A stretch of DNA of 64,000 nucleotides from an uncultured SAR86 cluster bacterium (GTDB lineage: Bacteria; Pseudomonadota; Gammaproteobacteria; Magnimaribacterales; D2472): assembly GCA_902559885.1 (NCBI GenBank), contig CACEJU010000002.1, forward strand, positions 1 to 64,000, written 5' to 3'. Within the stretch, counting starts at the first letter, position 1. Each line of letters begins with the position of its first letter. Under the pieces are notes generated by a model. The model was not told where the DNA came from. It was given only the letters and a program-made list of their open reading frames with translations, and searched no databases. Made by a program: the position numbers and the translations under genes. Below are positions 42,384 to 55,000 of the stretch, in pieces.

Positions 42384-43127
42384 TTAATAAATCCCTTTTA
42401 TTGATACTTCGCCAAATTTAAAATTTTTAATTTTATCATCTAACTTAATATTCATACTTCCATCATCATTAATACCAATAAAAATACCTTCACAAATCGT
42501 TTTACTTCCAGAGTTTACTTTTACTTTTTTATTCAGATGTGAGCAAGCATAGTGCCAAGAATCTATCCAATGCAAATTTTCATTCTCGATATAATCAATC
42601 AAATTTTTTGTGATCCCATTAATTAGATTATTTCTCTCTATGATTTTTGAAAATTCAGATAAATCACCCCACCATGATTCTTTTTCTTCAAGGTTAAAGT
42701 TTATACCAATACCTATTATTGTTTTTATTTTGTTACCTTGTATTTCATTTTCAACCAAAATACCTCCAATTTTCTTATTTTTAAGCAATATGTCATTTGG
42801 CCACTTTAAGCCAAAACCTTTAGATTTAGTAATTTTAGTTAGAATTGAGTGAACGATTGCTCCAGTGATAAGGCTTATAGGGCTATTTTTAAGATTATTA
42901 TTAAAAGCAAATGACATATAAACATTTCCTAATTTTTGGCTAATCCAGTTTTTTCCGCTTCTACCCCGGCCTTTTGTTTGCTCTTCAGCAGTTATTAAAA
43001 GATATTTTTTATCAAAACACTGCCTTTTACACTCATTATTTGTGGAATCTATACTTGAAAAGATACGTATATCTATATCATTTTCTTTAAGATCTTTTAA
43101 AATAGCTTTTTTATTTAGTTCTTTCAA
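42384..43127 (-). CDS. birA: biotin--[acetyl-CoA-carboxylase] ligase, no N-terminal repressor domain
   Basis: SIDSTNNECKRQ, TKGRGRSGKNWISQKLGNVYMS, GLKWPNDILLKNKKIGGILVEN; TTG start. Confidence 0.92.
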   Translation of the reverse strand: MKELNKKAILKDLKENDIDIRIFSSIDSTNNECKRQCFDKKYLLITAEEQTKGRGRSGKNWISQKLGNVYMSFAFNNNLKNSPISLITGAIVHSILTKITKSKGFGLKWPNDILLKNKKIGGILVENEIQGNKIKTIIGIGINFNLEEKESWWGDLSEFSKIIERNNLINGITKNLIDYIENENLHWIDSWHYACSHLNKKVKVNSGSKTICEGIFIGINDDGSMNIKLDDKIKNFKFGEVSIKGIY

Positions 43128-43185
43128 AGTTTAAGAAATTGGTTGACTTAAAGTCATTCTAGAACAAAAATAGCAACCTTTGAAT

Positions 43186-43269
43186 GGAGAGGTGGGTGAG
43201 TGGTTAATACCAGCAGACTGTAAATCTGCCGCTTCGGCTACGCAGGTTCGAATCCTGCCCTCTCCACCA
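43186..43269 (+). tRNA. tRNA-Tyr (anticodon GTA)
   Basis: GGAGAGGTGGGTGAGTGGTTAATACCAGCAGACTGTAAATCTGCCGCTTCGGCTACGCAGGTTCGAATCCTGCCCTCTCCACCA, class II with long variable arm. Confidence 0.96.
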
Positions 43270-43327
43270 TTCATATTTCAGCATAAAATAACCATAAAAA
43301 ATAACTTAAAATTTATCAATAAAATAG

Positions 43328-43356
43328 TTGAGTTTCTAGTTTTTTAGGGGGATAAT
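43328..43356 (+). promoter_or_regulatory. predicted sigma70 promoter for tRNA-Thr-tuf
   Basis: TTGAGT, 17 nt spacer, GATAAT, then ACGCCACC discriminator. Confidence 0.65.
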
Positions 43357-43388
43357 ACGCCACCTTAAAAGGGTTGCTTGTAAATCGG

Positions 43389-43464
43389 GCTCATATAGCT
43401 CAGTCGGTAGAGCACTTGCTTGGTAAGTAAGAGGTCACCGGTTCAAGTCCGGTTATGAGCTCCA
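43389..43464 (+). tRNA. tRNA-Thr (anticodon GGT)
   Basis: GCTCATATAGCTCAGTCGGTAGAGCACTTGCTTGGTAAGTAAGAGGTCACCGGTTCAAGTCCGGTTATGAGCTCCA. Confidence 0.96.
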
Positions 43465-43499
43465 CTTTAGATAAAATTTTATTTCAGAGAGGCAAAAGA

Positions 43500-44690
43500 A
43501 TGGCTAGAGAAAAATTCGAACGAACCTTACCCCACGTCAATGTTGGTACTGTAGGACACGTTGACCATGGTAAAACTACTTTAACCGCAGCTTTAACTAA
43601 AGTTGCTGCCGAAGTTTTTGGTGGTGATGCAGTTGATTTTGCGAATATTGATAATGCTCCGGAAGAAAGAGAAAGAGGAATAACAATTGCTACTTCTCAT
43701 GTGGAATATGTATCAAATGCAAGACACTATGCTCACGTAGACTGTCCAGGTCACGCTGACTATGTTAAAAACATGATTACTGGTGCTGCACAGATGGATG
43801 GTGCGATATTAGTTGTAAGTGCAGCTGATGGACCAATGCCTCAAACAAGAGAGCACATTTTACTTGCAAGACAAGTCGGTGTTCCATATATCGTTGTATT
43901 CATGAACAAAGCTGACCAAGTTGATGATCCTGAATTACAAGAGCTTGTTGAATTAGAAATCAGAGAACTATTAAATGAATATGAGTTCCCTGGTGATGAT
44001 ACTCCAATTATTGTTGGTAGTGCCCTAAAAGCTTTAGAAGGTGATACATCTGATATTGGTGTCCCTGCTGTAACAAAGCTTATTGAAACATTAGATTCAT
44101 ATGTACCAGAGCCAGAAAGACCAGTTGATCTTCCTTTCTTAATGCCTATCGAAGACGTATTTACTATTTCAGGTAGAGGAACAGTTGTAACAGGAAGAAT
44201 TGAAAGTGGTATTGTAAACACTGGTGATGCTTTAGAAATTGTTGGTATTAAAGATACTCAAACTACAACTTGTACTGGAGTTGAGATGTTTAGAAAATCA
44301 CTTGACGAAGGAAGAGCAGGTGAAAATTGCGGTATCTTATTAAGAGGTATCGATAGAGAAGCTGTTGAAAGAGGGCAAGTTCTAGCCAAGCCTGGATCAA
44401 TAACTCCTCATACTAAATTTGAAGCAGAAATTTATGTTTTAAGTAAAGATGAGGGTGGAAGACATACACCTTTCTTCAGTAACTATAGACCACAGTTTTA
44501 TTTTAGAACAACTGATGTAACTGGTGCTTGTGAATTACCAGATGGTGTTGAAATGGTTATGCCTGGTGATAACATCAAGATGACTGTAAGCTTAATTGCT
44601 CCAATTGCAATGGCGGAAGGACTTAAGTTCGCTATTAGAGAAGGTGGAAGAACAGTTGGTGCTGGTGTAGTAGCAAAGATCATAGAGTAA
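43500..44690 (+). CDS. tuf: elongation factor Tu
   Basis: [32 protein letters not shown]; start moved 45 nt downstream of the ORF-track start (which reads into the tRNA 3' end). Confidence 0.98.
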   Translation: MAREKFERTLPHVNVGTVGHVDHGKTTLTAALTKVAAEVFGGDAVDFANIDNAPEERERGITIATSHVEYVSNARHYAHVDCPGHADYVKNMITGAAQMDGAILVVSAADGPMPQTREHILLARQVGVPYIVVFMNKADQVDDPELQELVELEIRELLNEYEFPGDDTPIIVGSALKALEGDTSDIGVPAVTKLIETLDSYVPEPERPVDLPFLMPIEDVFTISGRGTVVTGRIESGIVNTGDALEIVGIKDTQTTTCTGVEMFRKSLDEGRAGENCGILLRGIDREAVERGQVLAKPGSITPHTKFEAEIYVLSKDEGGRHTPFFSNYRPQFYFRTTDVTGACELPDGVEMVMPGDNIKMTVSLIAPIAMAEGLKFAIREGGRTVGAGVVAKIIE

Positions 44691-44703
44691 ATATAAATAA
44701 TTG

Positions 44704-44726
44704 AGCCGAGGCCTTGTGTCTCGGCT
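44704..44726 (+). terminator. hairpin after tuf, weak or processing-type terminator
   Basis: AGCCGAG-GCCTTGTGT-CTCGGCT, without a long T tract. Confidence 0.45.
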
Positions 44727-44758
44727 TACTTGTCTCTGTGAAAATGATAAAAATTAAT

Positions 44759-44834
44759 AGGCCAGTAGCTCAATTGGTAGAGCACCGGTCTCCAAAACCG
44801 GGGGTTGGGGGTTCGAGACCCTCCTGGCCTGCCA
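44759..44834 (+). tRNA. tRNA-Trp (anticodon CCA)
   Basis: AGGCCAGTAGCTCAATTGGTAGAGCACCGGTCTCCAAAACCGGGGGTTGGGGGTTCGAGACCCTCCTGGCCTGCCA. Confidence 0.96.
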
Positions 44835-44865
44835 TGAGTGTTTTGTTAGTAGAGAAGTAAGTATT

Positions 44866-45228
44866 ATGGCTAAAGATTCAACTTCAAAGACTATTGACAG
44901 TATCAAATGGATAATTTCTTTATCCTTTTTTACTTTAGCAGTTGTTGGAAATAGTTATTTTGTAGAAACTGCATTTCTTTATAGAGTTCTTGGCGTAGTA
45001 TTTTTATTTATTTTAGGTTTAGTGGTTCTTGCTTTCACTAATTTTGGTTCTAACGCTATTAAATTGATGCGAGAATCAAGAACTGAAATTAGAAAAGTTG
45101 TATGGCCTACAAGAGTTGAGACCTCCCAGACTTTTATGGTGGTTTTAGCATCAATAGTAGTGTTGATATTGGTACTATGGGGTATTGATAGCCTCTTAAG
45201 ATTCTTAACACAATTAGTATTAGGTTAA
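44866..45228 (+). CDS. secE: preprotein translocase subunit SecE
   Basis: Three predicted TM segments and ESRTEIRKVVWPTRVETSQT motif; upstream of nusG. Confidence 0.95.
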   Translation: MAKDSTSKTIDSIKWIISLSFFTLAVVGNSYFVETAFLYRVLGVVFLFILGLVVLAFTNFGSNAIKLMRESRTEIRKVVWPTRVETSQTFMVVLASIVVLILVLWGIDSLLRFLTQLVLG

Positions 45229-45231
45229 ATT

Positions 45232-45759
45232 ATGGATTGGTATGTGATACAAGCTTACTCCGGCTACGAGCAAAAAGTTAAGAATGCTATTGAAGAAAGA
45301 ATCGAGCTTGCCAATATGAAGGATTTCTTTGGTGAAATCTTAGTTCCAACAGAACAAATTGTAGAACTCAAGGGCGGTTCAAAAAAGACAACTGAACGAA
45401 AATTCTTTCCTGGTTATATATTAATTCAGATGGAAGGTAATCCTGAAACTCAACATTTAGTTCAATCAACACCTAGAGTTTCTGGCTTTGTAGGCGGCAC
45501 CAAAGAAAGACCATTGCCTATTTCTGAAGAGGATGTAAATAACATTATTAATAGAATTCAAGTTGGTGAAGATGCTCCAGCTCCAAAAACTATATTTGAA
45601 CCTGGCGAAGTTGTTAGAGTTTGTGATGGGCCATTTAATGATTTTAATGGTGTTGTTGAGCAAGTTGACTATGAGAGAAACCAAGTAAAAGTTTCAGTTC
45701 AAATACTGGGAAGAGCAACCCCAGTTGATTTAGATTTTGTACAAATAGAGAAAACATAA
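45232..45759 (+). CDS. nusG: transcription termination/antitermination protein NusG
   Basis: [40 protein letters not shown] motif. Confidence 0.98.
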   Translation: MDWYVIQAYSGYEQKVKNAIEERIELANMKDFFGEILVPTEQIVELKGGSKKTTERKFFPGYILIQMEGNPETQHLVQSTPRVSGFVGGTKERPLPISEEDVNNIINRIQVGEDAPAPKTIFEPGEVVRVCDGPFNDFNGVVEQVDYERNQVKVSVQILGRATPVDLDFVQIEKT

Positions 45760-46187
45760 TGGCAAAGAAAATAGTAAATATACTTAAATTACAAATTCCA
45801 GCGGGTGGAGCAAACCCTAGTCCACCAGTAGGGCCTGCTCTAGGTCAGGTTGGTCTTAATATAATGGATTTTTGTAATGCATTTAACAACGAAACAAAAG
45901 ATGCAGAAAAAGGAGTTCCATTACCTGTAGTTATTAATGTGTACGAAGATAAATCTTTTGATTTTGTAATCAAAACACCACCAGCAGCTGTTCTTATAAG
46001 AAAAGCTTTAGGTATTGATAAAGGTAGTGGAGAGCCTAATCGAGAGAAGGTTGGTAAATTAACGAGAAATCAGCTTGAAGAAATTGCTAAAACAAAAGAG
46101 CCTGATTTAAATGCAAATGATATTGATGCTGCTGTAAATATAATTGCAGGAACAGCTAGAAGTATGGGTGTTGAGGTAGAACTGTGA
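45759..46187 (+). CDS. rplK: 50S ribosomal protein L11
   Basis: [33 protein letters not shown]. Confidence 0.98.
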   Translation: MAKKIVNILKLQIPAGGANPSPPVGPALGQVGLNIMDFCNAFNNETKDAEKGVPLPVVINVYEDKSFDFVIKTPPAAVLIRKALGIDKGSGEPNREKVGKLTRNQLEEIAKTKEPDLNANDIDAAVNIIAGTARSMGVEVEL

Positions 46188-46876
46188 GCAAATTAACTAA
46201 AAAAGCTAAATTAATTTCTGAAAAATTAGATACTGAAAAATTCTATTCTATTAGTGAAGCAATAGAAATTATGCAATCAGTAAAATCTGAAAAGTTTGAA
46301 GAGTCAGTTGATATCTCAATCAAACTAGGTGTAGATCCAAATAAATCTGATCAAGTTGTAAGAGGCGCTGTTACTTTACCAAACAGCCTTGGAAAAGAAG
46401 TCACTGTTGCAGTATTTGCTGATAGTGACCAGGCAGAAGCTGCTAAAGCAGCTGGAGCAGAGCACATTGGAATGGATGATCTAGCAGAGAAGTTTACAAA
46501 AGAAGAAATAACTGTTGATGTGGTGGTAGCATCTAGCTCTGCTATGAAGGTAGTTGGAAAACTTGGTCAAGTTTTAGGTCCTAAAGGTTTGATGCCTAAT
46601 CCAAAAACAGGAACTGTAACTGATGACGTAGCTACTGCTGTAAATAATGCTAAAGCAGGTCAAGTTAGATTTAGAACTGATAAAAATAGCATTATTCATG
46701 GAAGCATCGGAAAGATATCATTTAATGAAGAAAAGCTTAAATCAAATGCATCAGCACTAATTGAAGAATTAAAAAGATTAAAACCTGCCTCAGCTAAAGG
46801 AACTTATATAGGCAATATTGCCATAAGTAGCACTATGGGGCCTGGTATAAAAATAAACTCTAGCGAGTTGTTGTAA
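46184..46876 (+). CDS. rplA: 50S ribosomal protein L1
   Basis: [23 protein letters not shown]. Confidence 0.98.
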   Translation: MSKLTKKAKLISEKLDTEKFYSISEAIEIMQSVKSEKFEESVDISIKLGVDPNKSDQVVRGAVTLPNSLGKEVTVAVFADSDQAEAAKAAGAEHIGMDDLAEKFTKEEITVDVVVASSSAMKVVGKLGQVLGPKGLMPNPKTGTVTDDVATAVNNAKAGQVRFRTDKNSIIHGSIGKISFNEEKLKSNASALIEELKRLKPASAKGTYIGNIAISSTMGPGIKINSSELL

Positions 46877-46894
46877 AAGTTTTAGAGTTATTAA

Positions 46895-47035
46895 TTTAGC
46901 TCTAGATAGTTGCGTTTATCGCAGCCGTCAAAGACCGTAGGTGTCGAAAGACTTAATTTCCTACGTAGGTGGTGAAAAATTGTAATTTTTGCAGTTTGTC
47001 ACCAAAACAGCCGAAAGGCTTAAAAGGAGAATTGT
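46895..47035 (+). ncRNA. ribosomal protein L10 leader (autoregulatory mRNA leader for rplJL)
   Basis: GTCAAAGACCGTAGGTGTCGAAAGACTTAATTTCCTACGTAGGTGGTG matches the conserved core of the L10 leader upstream of rplJ. Confidence 0.85.
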
Positions 47036-47036
47036 A

Positions 47037-47567
47037 GTGGCATTAAGTAAAAGTGATAAAGAAAGTATTGTAAAAGAGGTTAAAGAGGTTGCATCTAATG
47101 CTTCTTCTTTAGTTATTTCAGATGCAAGAGGTCTTAAAGTTTCAGAACTTTCGCAAGTAAGAAAAGAAGCTACCCAATCTGGTATCCATATTCAGGTTAT
47201 CAAAAACTCATTAGCAAAACTTGCTTTTGAGGGAACTGATTTTGGATGTTCAGATGAAGTTTTAGTAGGACCATCTTTATTTGCTTTTTCTTTTGAAGAG
47301 CCAGGTGCAGCAGCTAAGCTTTTAAAATCATATGCAAAAAACTTTGATGCATTAGAAATTAAAGCTTTGGTTGTTGAAGGCCAGCTTCTAGATGGAAGCC
47401 AAATAGATGTTCTTGCTAAACTTCCATCAAGAGAAGAAGCATTAACATTATTAGCATCTGTTCTACAGGCACCTATTGGTAAATTTGCTACCTTGCTTAA
47501 TGAAGTTCCAAGCAAGCTAGCAAGAGTGCTTACTGCAGTTAATGACAACAAAAAGGCATCTGCCTAA
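47037..47567 (+). CDS. rplJ: 50S ribosomal protein L10
   Basis: GTG start after AAAAGGAGAATTGTA; MALSKSDKESIVKEVKEV. The ORF-track start at 46989 lies in the leader. Confidence 0.96.
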   Translation: MALSKSDKESIVKEVKEVASNASSLVISDARGLKVSELSQVRKEATQSGIHIQVIKNSLAKLAFEGTDFGCSDEVLVGPSLFAFSFEEPGAAAKLLKSYAKNFDALEIKALVVEGQLLDGSQIDVLAKLPSREEALTLLASVLQAPIGKFATLLNEVPSKLARVLTAVNDNKKASA

Positions 47568-47585
47568 ATTATAAGGAGTTAAAAA

Positions 47586-47969
47586 ATGGCAACTAGTAAA
47601 GATGATATCTTAAGTGCAATTGAAGAAATGTCAGTTATGGATCTTGTTGATCTTATATCTGCAATTGAAGAAAAATTTGGTGTTACAGCAGCAGCGGCAG
47701 TAGCAGCAGCACCTGCAGCAGCAGCTGGTGGTGATGATGCTGGAGCAGCTGAAGAGAAGGACGAATTTGATGTTGTTCTTAGCGCAGCTGGAGACCAAAA
47801 AGTTCAAGTAATTAAAGCTGTTAGAGCAATCACTGGTCTAGGTTTAAAAGAAGCTAAGGACTTAGTTGATGGTGCTCCGAATACACTTAAAGAGGGTGTA
47901 AAGAAAGAAGAAGCTGAAGAAATGGTAAAACAACTTTCAGAAGCTGGAGCAACAGCAGAACTTAAGTAA
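47586..47969 (+). CDS. rplL: 50S ribosomal protein L7/L12
   Basis: Ala-rich hinge and [26 protein letters not shown]. Confidence 0.98.
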   Translation: MATSKDDILSAIEEMSVMDLVDLISAIEEKFGVTAAAAVAAAPAAAAGGDDAGAAEEKDEFDVVLSAAGDQKVQVIKAVRAITGLGLKEAKDLVDGAPNTLKEGVKKEEAEEMVKQLSEAGATAELK

Positions 47970-47993
47970 TAAAAAAAATACAAAGGGCTCATT

Positions 47994-50900
47994 ATGAAAT
48001 ATAGCTATACCGAGAAAAAAAGAATAAGAAAAAACTTTGGTAATTTTGCCAAAGTCATGGATTTACCTAACTTAATTGAGACACAATCCAATTCTTATGC
48101 TGAATTCTTACAAGTCGATGTTGATCCTGATAAAAGGCAAAGACAAGGTCTTGAAGATGTTTTTCAATCTCTTTTTCCGATAACGAGCGTTTCTGGTAAT
48201 GCAGCCCTTGAGTATGTTTCATATGAAATTGGGAAAAATACATATGATGTTCAAGAGTGTTTAATACAAGGCTTAACATACTCAGCCCCTCTAAGAATAA
48301 AAGTTAAATTAGTTTTATTCGACAGAGAAACAAATTTTAAAGAAGTTAAAGATATTAAAGAGGGTGAAGTCTTTATGGGAGAGATTCCATTAATGACAGA
48401 CGATGCCTCTTTTATAATTAATGGTACGGAAAGGGTTGTTGTATCACAACTTCATAGATCACCTGGTGTTTTTTATGATCATGATAAGGGTAAAACGCAT
48501 TCTTCTGGTAAGGTTTTATATTCCGCAAGAGTTATCCCTTACAGAGGCTCATGGCTCGACTTTGAGTTTGATCCTAAAGATTTGCTTTATACAAGAATTG
48601 ATAGAAGAAGAAAAATCCCAGCAACAATAATGCTAAGAGCTCTAGATATGGGTACCGAAGAAATTCTTTCAGAATTTTACGAAGAAGATGAGTACACGAT
48701 TGATGGAGATGTAGTAAAGCTTGCTTTAATTCCAGAAAGATTAAGAGGAGAAACTTTATCTGTTGATATTAAAGTAAAGAGTAAAGTTTATGTAAATGCT
48801 GGAAGAAGGATTACAGCAAGACATATAAAAGAATTAGAGAAATCAAAGGTAAGTGAAATATCACTTGATGAAGAATTTTTATTTGGAAAGGTAACATCTA
48901 AAGATGTCATAAACACAGAAACAGGAGAAGTTTTAGTTCCTGCTAACACTGTAATTGAAAAAGATGTTCTAGATGCATTTAAAGAAAATGGCATCACTAA
49001 GATTAATTGTTTATATATCAACCAGTTAGATAAAGGTTCATATATAGCAGATACTCTTCGTGTAGATCCAACAACTAATAGGCTTGAAGCATTAGTTGAA
49101 ATTTATAGAATGATGAGACCTGGCGAACCTCCAACAAAAGATTCTGCAGAAACTTTATTCCAAAATCTATTCTTTAATGAAGAGAGATATGATCTTTCTG
49201 AAGTTGGAAGAATGAAATTTAATAGAAGGCTAAAACTAAATTCTGAGAAAGAAAATCCACATATTTTAGATAAGCAGGACATTATTGAGGTCATGAAAGG
49301 TATTGTTAATATCAGAGATGGACATGATATTGTTGATGATATTGATCACTTAGGAAATAGAAGAGTTAGAAGTGTAGGAGAAATGACTGCTAATCAGTTT
49401 AGAGTTGGGCTAATAAGAGTTGAAAGAGCAGTTAGAGAAAGGTTAAGCATGGCTGAAGCAGATGAGTTAGGTCCACAGGACTTAATAAATGCAAAGCCTG
49501 TTACTGCTGCAATTAAAGAGTTTTTTGGCTCAAGTCAATTATCTCAATTTATGGACCAAAACAATCCTTTATCTGAGATAACGCATAAAAGAAGAGTATC
49601 TGCGCTAGGACCAGGGGGTCTTACAAGAGAAAGAGCTGGCTTTGAGGTCAGAGATGTTCATCCTACTCATTACGGAAGGGTATGTCCTATTGAGACTCCA
49701 GAGGGACCAAATATTGGTCTTATAAATTCTTTTGCTTCATATTCAAGAACAAATAATTATGGATTTATAGAGACTCCTTATAGAAAGGTAGTTAATGGAA
49801 AAGTAACAGATGAGATTGTATATTTATCAGCAATCGATGAAGCAGAGCACGTTATAGCTCAGGCAAATGTCGTATTAGATAAGAGCAATAAATTTGTAGA
49901 TGATCTTGTTGCAGTTAGACATGCTAACGAATTTACATTAATGACTCCAGACAGAGTTGATTTAATGGATGTATCACCTCAACAGGTTGTTTCAGTAGCA
50001 GCATCACTAATTCCGTTCTTAGAACATGACGATGCTAACAGAGCCTTAATGGGTTCAAATATGCAAAGACAGGCTGTTCCAGTTATTAAGGCTGAGAAGC
50101 CATTGGTAGGCACTGGGTTAGAAACAGTTGTAGCTAGAGACTCAGGTGTCTGCATTGTAGCTAAAAATAATGGAGTTATAGAAAGTGTTGATGCTTCTAG
50201 AATTGTACTAAGAGTTACAGATAAAAAATCTAAGTCCGCAGCTGAGGTTTACAATTTAGTTAAATATACAAGATCAAACCAGAATACTTGCATCAACCAA
50301 AAACCAATTGTGAAAGTTGGTGATGTAGTAAAAGCAGGCGATATTCTAGCTGATGGCCCTTCAGTTGATAATGGAGAGCTAGCGCTAGGCCAAAATATTA
50401 GAATTGCTTTCATGCCATGGAATGGTTATAACTTTGAAGATTCAATTTTAGTTTCAGAAAAAGTAGCAAAAGAAGACAGGTTTACTTCAATCCATATACA
50501 AGAGCTTGTATGTGTTGCTAGAGATACAAAACTAGGTTCTGAAGAAATTACTGCTGATATTCCAAATGTAGGTGAAGGGTCGTTAAATAAACTTGATGAT
50601 TGTGGAGTAGTCTATGTTGGAGCTGAAGTAAAACCAGGGGATATATTAGTCGGTAAGATTACTCCAAAGGGTGAGACTCAATTGTCACCAGAAGAAAAGC
50701 TTTTAAGAGCAATCTTTGGAGAAAAAGCTTCTGATGTTAAAGATACCTCGCTAAGAGTTCCATCAAGTACAAAAGGTACCGTAATTGGTGTAGAGGTATT
50801 TACTAGAGATGGCGTTGAAAAGGATGAAAGAACCCAAGCCATTGAAAAAGATCACTTAGATCAATCTAAGAAAGATGCTGATGATGAGTCTGCTGTTGTT

Positions 50901-52061
50901 GAAAATGCAACAAAATCTAGAATGATTGATTTGCTTAAAGGTAACAAAGCAGTAAAAGGAAATGCAGTCAAAAAAGGCGAGTCATTGGATGCAGCTAATT
51001 TAAGCGAACAAAATCTTGATGATATCTTTTCTATTAGAACTAGTGATGAAAAGCTGAATGATGCCATTGTAGAGGCTGAAACAGCATACAAATCATACTT
51101 AAAAGGTATTAAAGAAAGGTTTAATGAGAAAAAAGAAAAAATTATTAGAGGACATGATTTAGCTCCTGGTGTAATCAAGATTGTTAAAGTTTATTTAGCA
51201 ATTAAAAGAAGAATACAGCCTGGTGATAAAATGGCTGGAAGGCATGGTAATAAAGGTGTTATATCAGAAATTATGCCTGTTGAGGACATGCCTTATGATG
51301 AGAATGGAAATCCAGTAGACATTGTTTTAAATCCATTAGGTGTTCCATCAAGGATGAATGTTGGTCAAATTCTTGAAACTCACATGGGTGCTGCAGCAAA
51401 AGGCATTGGTCATAAAATAGATGATATGATCAAAGAAAATACTAAACCAGCTGAACTAAAAGACTACTTAGATAAACTTTACAATAAGAATGCATCAAAC
51501 AAAGAAGATCTTTCTTCATTCAATAATTCTGAGGTAGTTGAATTAGCGTCTAATCTCACAAAGGGATTGCCAATAGCAACACCGGTTTTTGATGGGGCAA
51601 AAGAATCAGAAGTAAAAGCTATGCTTAAAGAGGCTGGAATGGATGAGTCTGGTCAAATTACTCTCTATGATGGAAGAACAGGTAATAAGTTTGATAGACC
51701 AGTAACAGTTGGATATATGTACATGATAAAACTTAATCACTTAGTTGATGATAAGATGCATGCAAGATCAACTGGTTCATACAGTCTAGTCACACAACAA
51801 CCACTAGGCGGTAAGGCTCAATTTGGTGGTCAAAGATTTGGTGAGATGGAAGTATGGGCTTTAGAGGCGTACGGCGCAGCTTATACACTTCAAGAAATGC
51901 TAACAGTTAAATCTGATGATGTGGCTGGAAGAACTCGAATGTACAAGAATATTGTCGATGGAAGTTTCCATATGGATGCTAATGTTCCTGAATCATTTAA
52001 TGTTTTGAGTAAAGAAATAAAGTCATTAGCTATTAATATTGAATTAGATACAGAAAATTAG
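47994..52061 (+). CDS. rpoB: DNA-directed RNA polymerase subunit beta
   Basis: 1355 aa; [66 protein letters not shown]. Confidence 0.99.
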   Translation: MKYSYTEKKRIRKNFGNFAKVMDLPNLIETQSNSYAEFLQVDVDPDKRQRQGLEDVFQSLFPITSVSGNAALEYVSYEIGKNTYDVQECLIQGLTYSAPLRIKVKLVLFDRETNFKEVKDIKEGEVFMGEIPLMTDDASFIINGTERVVVSQLHRSPGVFYDHDKGKTHSSGKVLYSARVIPYRGSWLDFEFDPKDLLYTRIDRRRKIPATIMLRALDMGTEEILSEFYEEDEYTIDGDVVKLALIPERLRGETLSVDIKVKSKVYVNAGRRITARHIKELEKSKVSEISLDEEFLFGKVTSKDVINTETGEVLVPANTVIEKDVLDAFKENGITKINCLYINQLDKGSYIADTLRVDPTTNRLEALVEIYRMMRPGEPPTKDSAETLFQNLFFNEERYDLSEVGRMKFNRRLKLNSEKENPHILDKQDIIEVMKGIVNIRDGHDIVDDIDHLGNRRVRSVGEMTANQFRVGLIRVERAVRERLSMAEADELGPQDLINAKPVTAAIKEFFGSSQLSQFMDQNNPLSEITHKRRVSALGPGGLTRERAGFEVRDVHPTHYGRVCPIETPEGPNIGLINSFASYSRTNNYGFIETPYRKVVNGKVTDEIVYLSAIDEAEHVIAQANVVLDKSNKFVDDLVAVRHANEFTLMTPDRVDLMDVSPQQVVSVAASLIPFLEHDDANRALMGSNMQRQAVPVIKAEKPLVGTGLETVVARDSGVCIVAKNNGVIESVDASRIVLRVTDKKSKSAAEVYNLVKYTRSNQNTCINQKPIVKVGDVVKAGDILADGPSVDNGELALGQNIRIAFMPWNGYNFEDSILVSEKVAKEDRFTSIHIQELVCVARDTKLGSEEITADIPNVGEGSLNKLDDCGVVYVGAEVKPGDILVGKITPKGETQLSPEEKLLRAIFGEKASDVKDTSLRVPSSTKGTVIGVEVFTRDGVEKDERTQAIEKDHLDQSKKDADDESAVVENATKSRMIDLLKGNKAVKGNAVKKGESLDAANLSEQNLDDIFSIRTSDEKLNDAIVEAETAYKSYLKGIKERFNEKKEKIIRGHDLAPGVIKIVKVYLAIKRRIQPGDKMAGRHGNKGVISEIMPVEDMPYDENGNPVDIVLNPLGVPSRMNVGQILETHMGAAAKGIGHKIDDMIKENTKPAELKDYLDKLYNKNASNKEDLSSFNNSEVVELASNLTKGLPIATPVFDGAKESEVKAMLKEAGMDESGQITLYDGRTGNKFDRPVTVGYMYMIKLNHLVDDKMHARSTGSYSLVTQQPLGGKAQFGGQRFGEMEVWALEAYGAAYTLQEMLTVKSDDVAGRTRMYKNIVDGSFHMDANVPESFNVLSKEIKSLAINIELDTEN

Positions 52062-52070
52062 GAGATAAAA

Positions 52071-55000
52071 TTGAGAGATTTATTAAGATTATTAAAAACT
52101 GGTCAAGAAGATTTTTCTACTATTTCTGCTGGGCTAGCGTCACCTCAAGTAATTAGGTCATGGTCATATGGTGAGGTTAAGAAACCTGAAACCATTAACT
52201 ATAGAACATTTAAGCCAGAGAGAGACGGATTATTCTGTGCAAAAATATTTGGCCCTGTAAAAGATTACGAATGTATTTGTGGAAAATACAAGAGAATGAA
52301 ACATAGAGGGGTTGTATGTGAAAAATGTGGTGTAGAAGTAACTCTTGCAAAAGTTAGAAGAGATAGAATGGGCCATATTGAGCTTGCAGCTCCAGTTGCT
52401 CATATCTGGTTCTTAAAATCTTTACCATCAAGAATTGGTCTTTTATTAAATGTAACCCTTAGAGAAATCGAAAGAGTTTTATATTTTGAAAGCTATATTG
52501 TTACAGATCCAGGATTAACAGATCTAGAAAAGGGTCAGATTTTAACTGAAGAAGAGTGGGTTGAGATGTATGAAGAATATGGTGATGAGTTTACAGCTGG
52601 CATGGGTGCAGAGGCTGTTCAGGCATTACTTGAAGACCTTGATGTTGATGATGAAATAAGAGAAATTAAAGAAGAAATTCCTCAAACTAATTCAGAAACA
52701 AAACTAAAAAAACTTTCAAAAAGGTTAAAACTTCTTCAAGCATTTAAAGATTCTGGCAATAAACCAGAATGGATGATAATGAATGTTTTACCAGTCTTAC
52801 CACCTGATTTAAGACCATTAGTTCCTTTAGAAGGCGGTAGATTTGCTACTTCTGATTTAAATGATTTATATAGAAGAGTTATTAACAGAAATAATAGATT
52901 AAAAAGATTATTAGAGTTATCAGCCCCAGAAATAATTGTCAGAAATGAAAAAAGAATGCTTCAAGAATCAGTTGATGCTCTTTTAGATAATGGAAGAAGA
53001 GGAAGGGTAATAACTGGAACAAATAAGCGACCGCTTAAATCTCTTGCTGACATGATTAAAGGTAAGGGTGGAAGATTCAGACAAAACCTTCTTGGAAAAA
53101 GGGTTGATTATTCTGGGAGATCGGTGATTGTATCAGGACCAACACTAAAACTTCATCAGTGTGGACTTCCAAAGAAAATGGCGTTAGAGCTTTTTAAACC
53201 TTTTGTTTATGGTGAACTTGAGAGAAGAGAGCTAGCTACAACAATTAAAGCTGCTAAAAAGTTAGTAGAAAGAGAGACACCAGAAGTTTGGGAGGTCCTA
53301 GATGATGTTATTAGAGAACATCCAGTTTTATTAAACAGAGCCCCAACACTTCATAGATTAGGTATTCAAGCTTTTGAACCAAAATTGATAGAAGGTAAAG
53401 CGATACAACTTCATCCATTAGTTTGTGTTGCATTTAATGCTGACTTTGATGGTGACCAAATGGCCGTTCATGTTCCATTGACTCTAGAAGCGCAATTAGA
53501 AGCAAGAGCGCTTATGATGTCAACAAATAATATACTTTCGCCTGCAGATGGAGCTCCTATAATTAATCCAACTCAGGATGTTGTATTAGGTCTTTATTAT
53601 ATGACTCGCGAAAATGCATCAGCAAAAGGAAGTGGAAGAACTTTTAGTAGTCCTGATGAAGTTCTTAAGGCATATGAAACTGATACTTTAGATATTCATT
53701 CGAATGTTAAGGTAAGAATTAAAGGATCTAATGGTGAATCTGCAATTCATGAGTCAACAGTTGGAAGAGTTTTAATATGGAGAATTACCCCAGAAGAAAT
53801 AGGTTTTGATAACATTAATAAGATCTTAAATAAGAAAGCAGTTTCAAAATTAATTGATATTTCATACAGAAAAGCTGGTCTTAAAAAGACTGTAATATTT
53901 GCTGATCAATTAATGTATTTAGGTTTTGATTTCTCAACTAAATCCGGGTCATCAATCGGCGTTAATGATTTTGTTATTCCTGAAGAGAAAGCGAAGATAA
54001 TTGAATCATCAGAAAAAGAAGTTAAAGCTATTGAAAGACAATTTGATTCTGGTCTTGTAACTAGGGGTGAGAGATATAACAAAGTTATTGATATATGGTC
54101 TAGAGCTAACGAACAAGTTGCTAAGGCTATGATGGAAAAAATTAGTAACGAAACAGTTAAAAGCTTCGAGGGTGATGAAGTTGAGCAATCATCATTTAAT
54201 TCAGTTTATATATATGCAGATTCTGGAGCGAGAGGCTCTCCTGCTCAGATAAGACAGTTATCAGGTATGAGGGGCTTGATGTCAAAACCTGATGGATCAA
54301 TTATTGAAACACCAATTACTGCGAATTTTAGAGAAGGTCTTTCTGTACTTCAGTATTTTATTTCTACTCATGGAGCAAGAAAGGGTTTAGCTGATACTGC
54401 ATTAAAAACTGCTAATTCAGGATATCTAACCAGAAGACTGTGCGACGTATCAATGGATTCAGTTATAAATCTTGAGGATTGTGGAACAGAAGAGTTTATT
54501 ACTGTTACTTCAATTATTGAAGGTGGTGAAATTATTCAACCGTTGACTGATAGGATTTTAGGTCGTGTCATTGCTGAGCCTATCCATGACTTGGATGGTA
54601 ACGTTTTATTTGAAGTTGGTACTATGTTAGATGAGGATGCTGTAGATGCAATTGAGTCTCTAAATTTATCATCTTTGAATGTAAGATCACCAATGACCTG
54701 TGAAGCAAGCATTGGCGTTTGTGCTAAATGTTATGGAAGGGATCTAGCTAGAGGACACCTTGTTCATAGAGGTGAAGCTGTGGGTGTTGTTGCTGCTCAA
54801 TCTATTGGAGAGCCGGGCACTCAGTTAACTATGCGTACTTTCCATATTGGTGGAGCTGCTTCAAGCTCTTCGGAAGATAATGCTATTTATAATAAGAACC
54901 CTGGAACCGTTAAGTTTTCCGAGGATATTAAAACAGTAATAAATAAGGATAAATTGCATGTTGTAATTTCTAGAAATGCTGAGTGTATTATGGAAGATGC

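Noticed and set aside
43455-43499. 15-codon N-terminal extension of EF-Tu in the ORF track
   Set aside because: Extension reads through the tRNA-Thr 3' end; the canonical [16 protein letters not shown] start is at 43500.
46989-47036. N-terminal extension of L10 in the ORF track
   Set aside because: Lies within the L10 leader RNA; the GTG at 47037 follows a proper SD.
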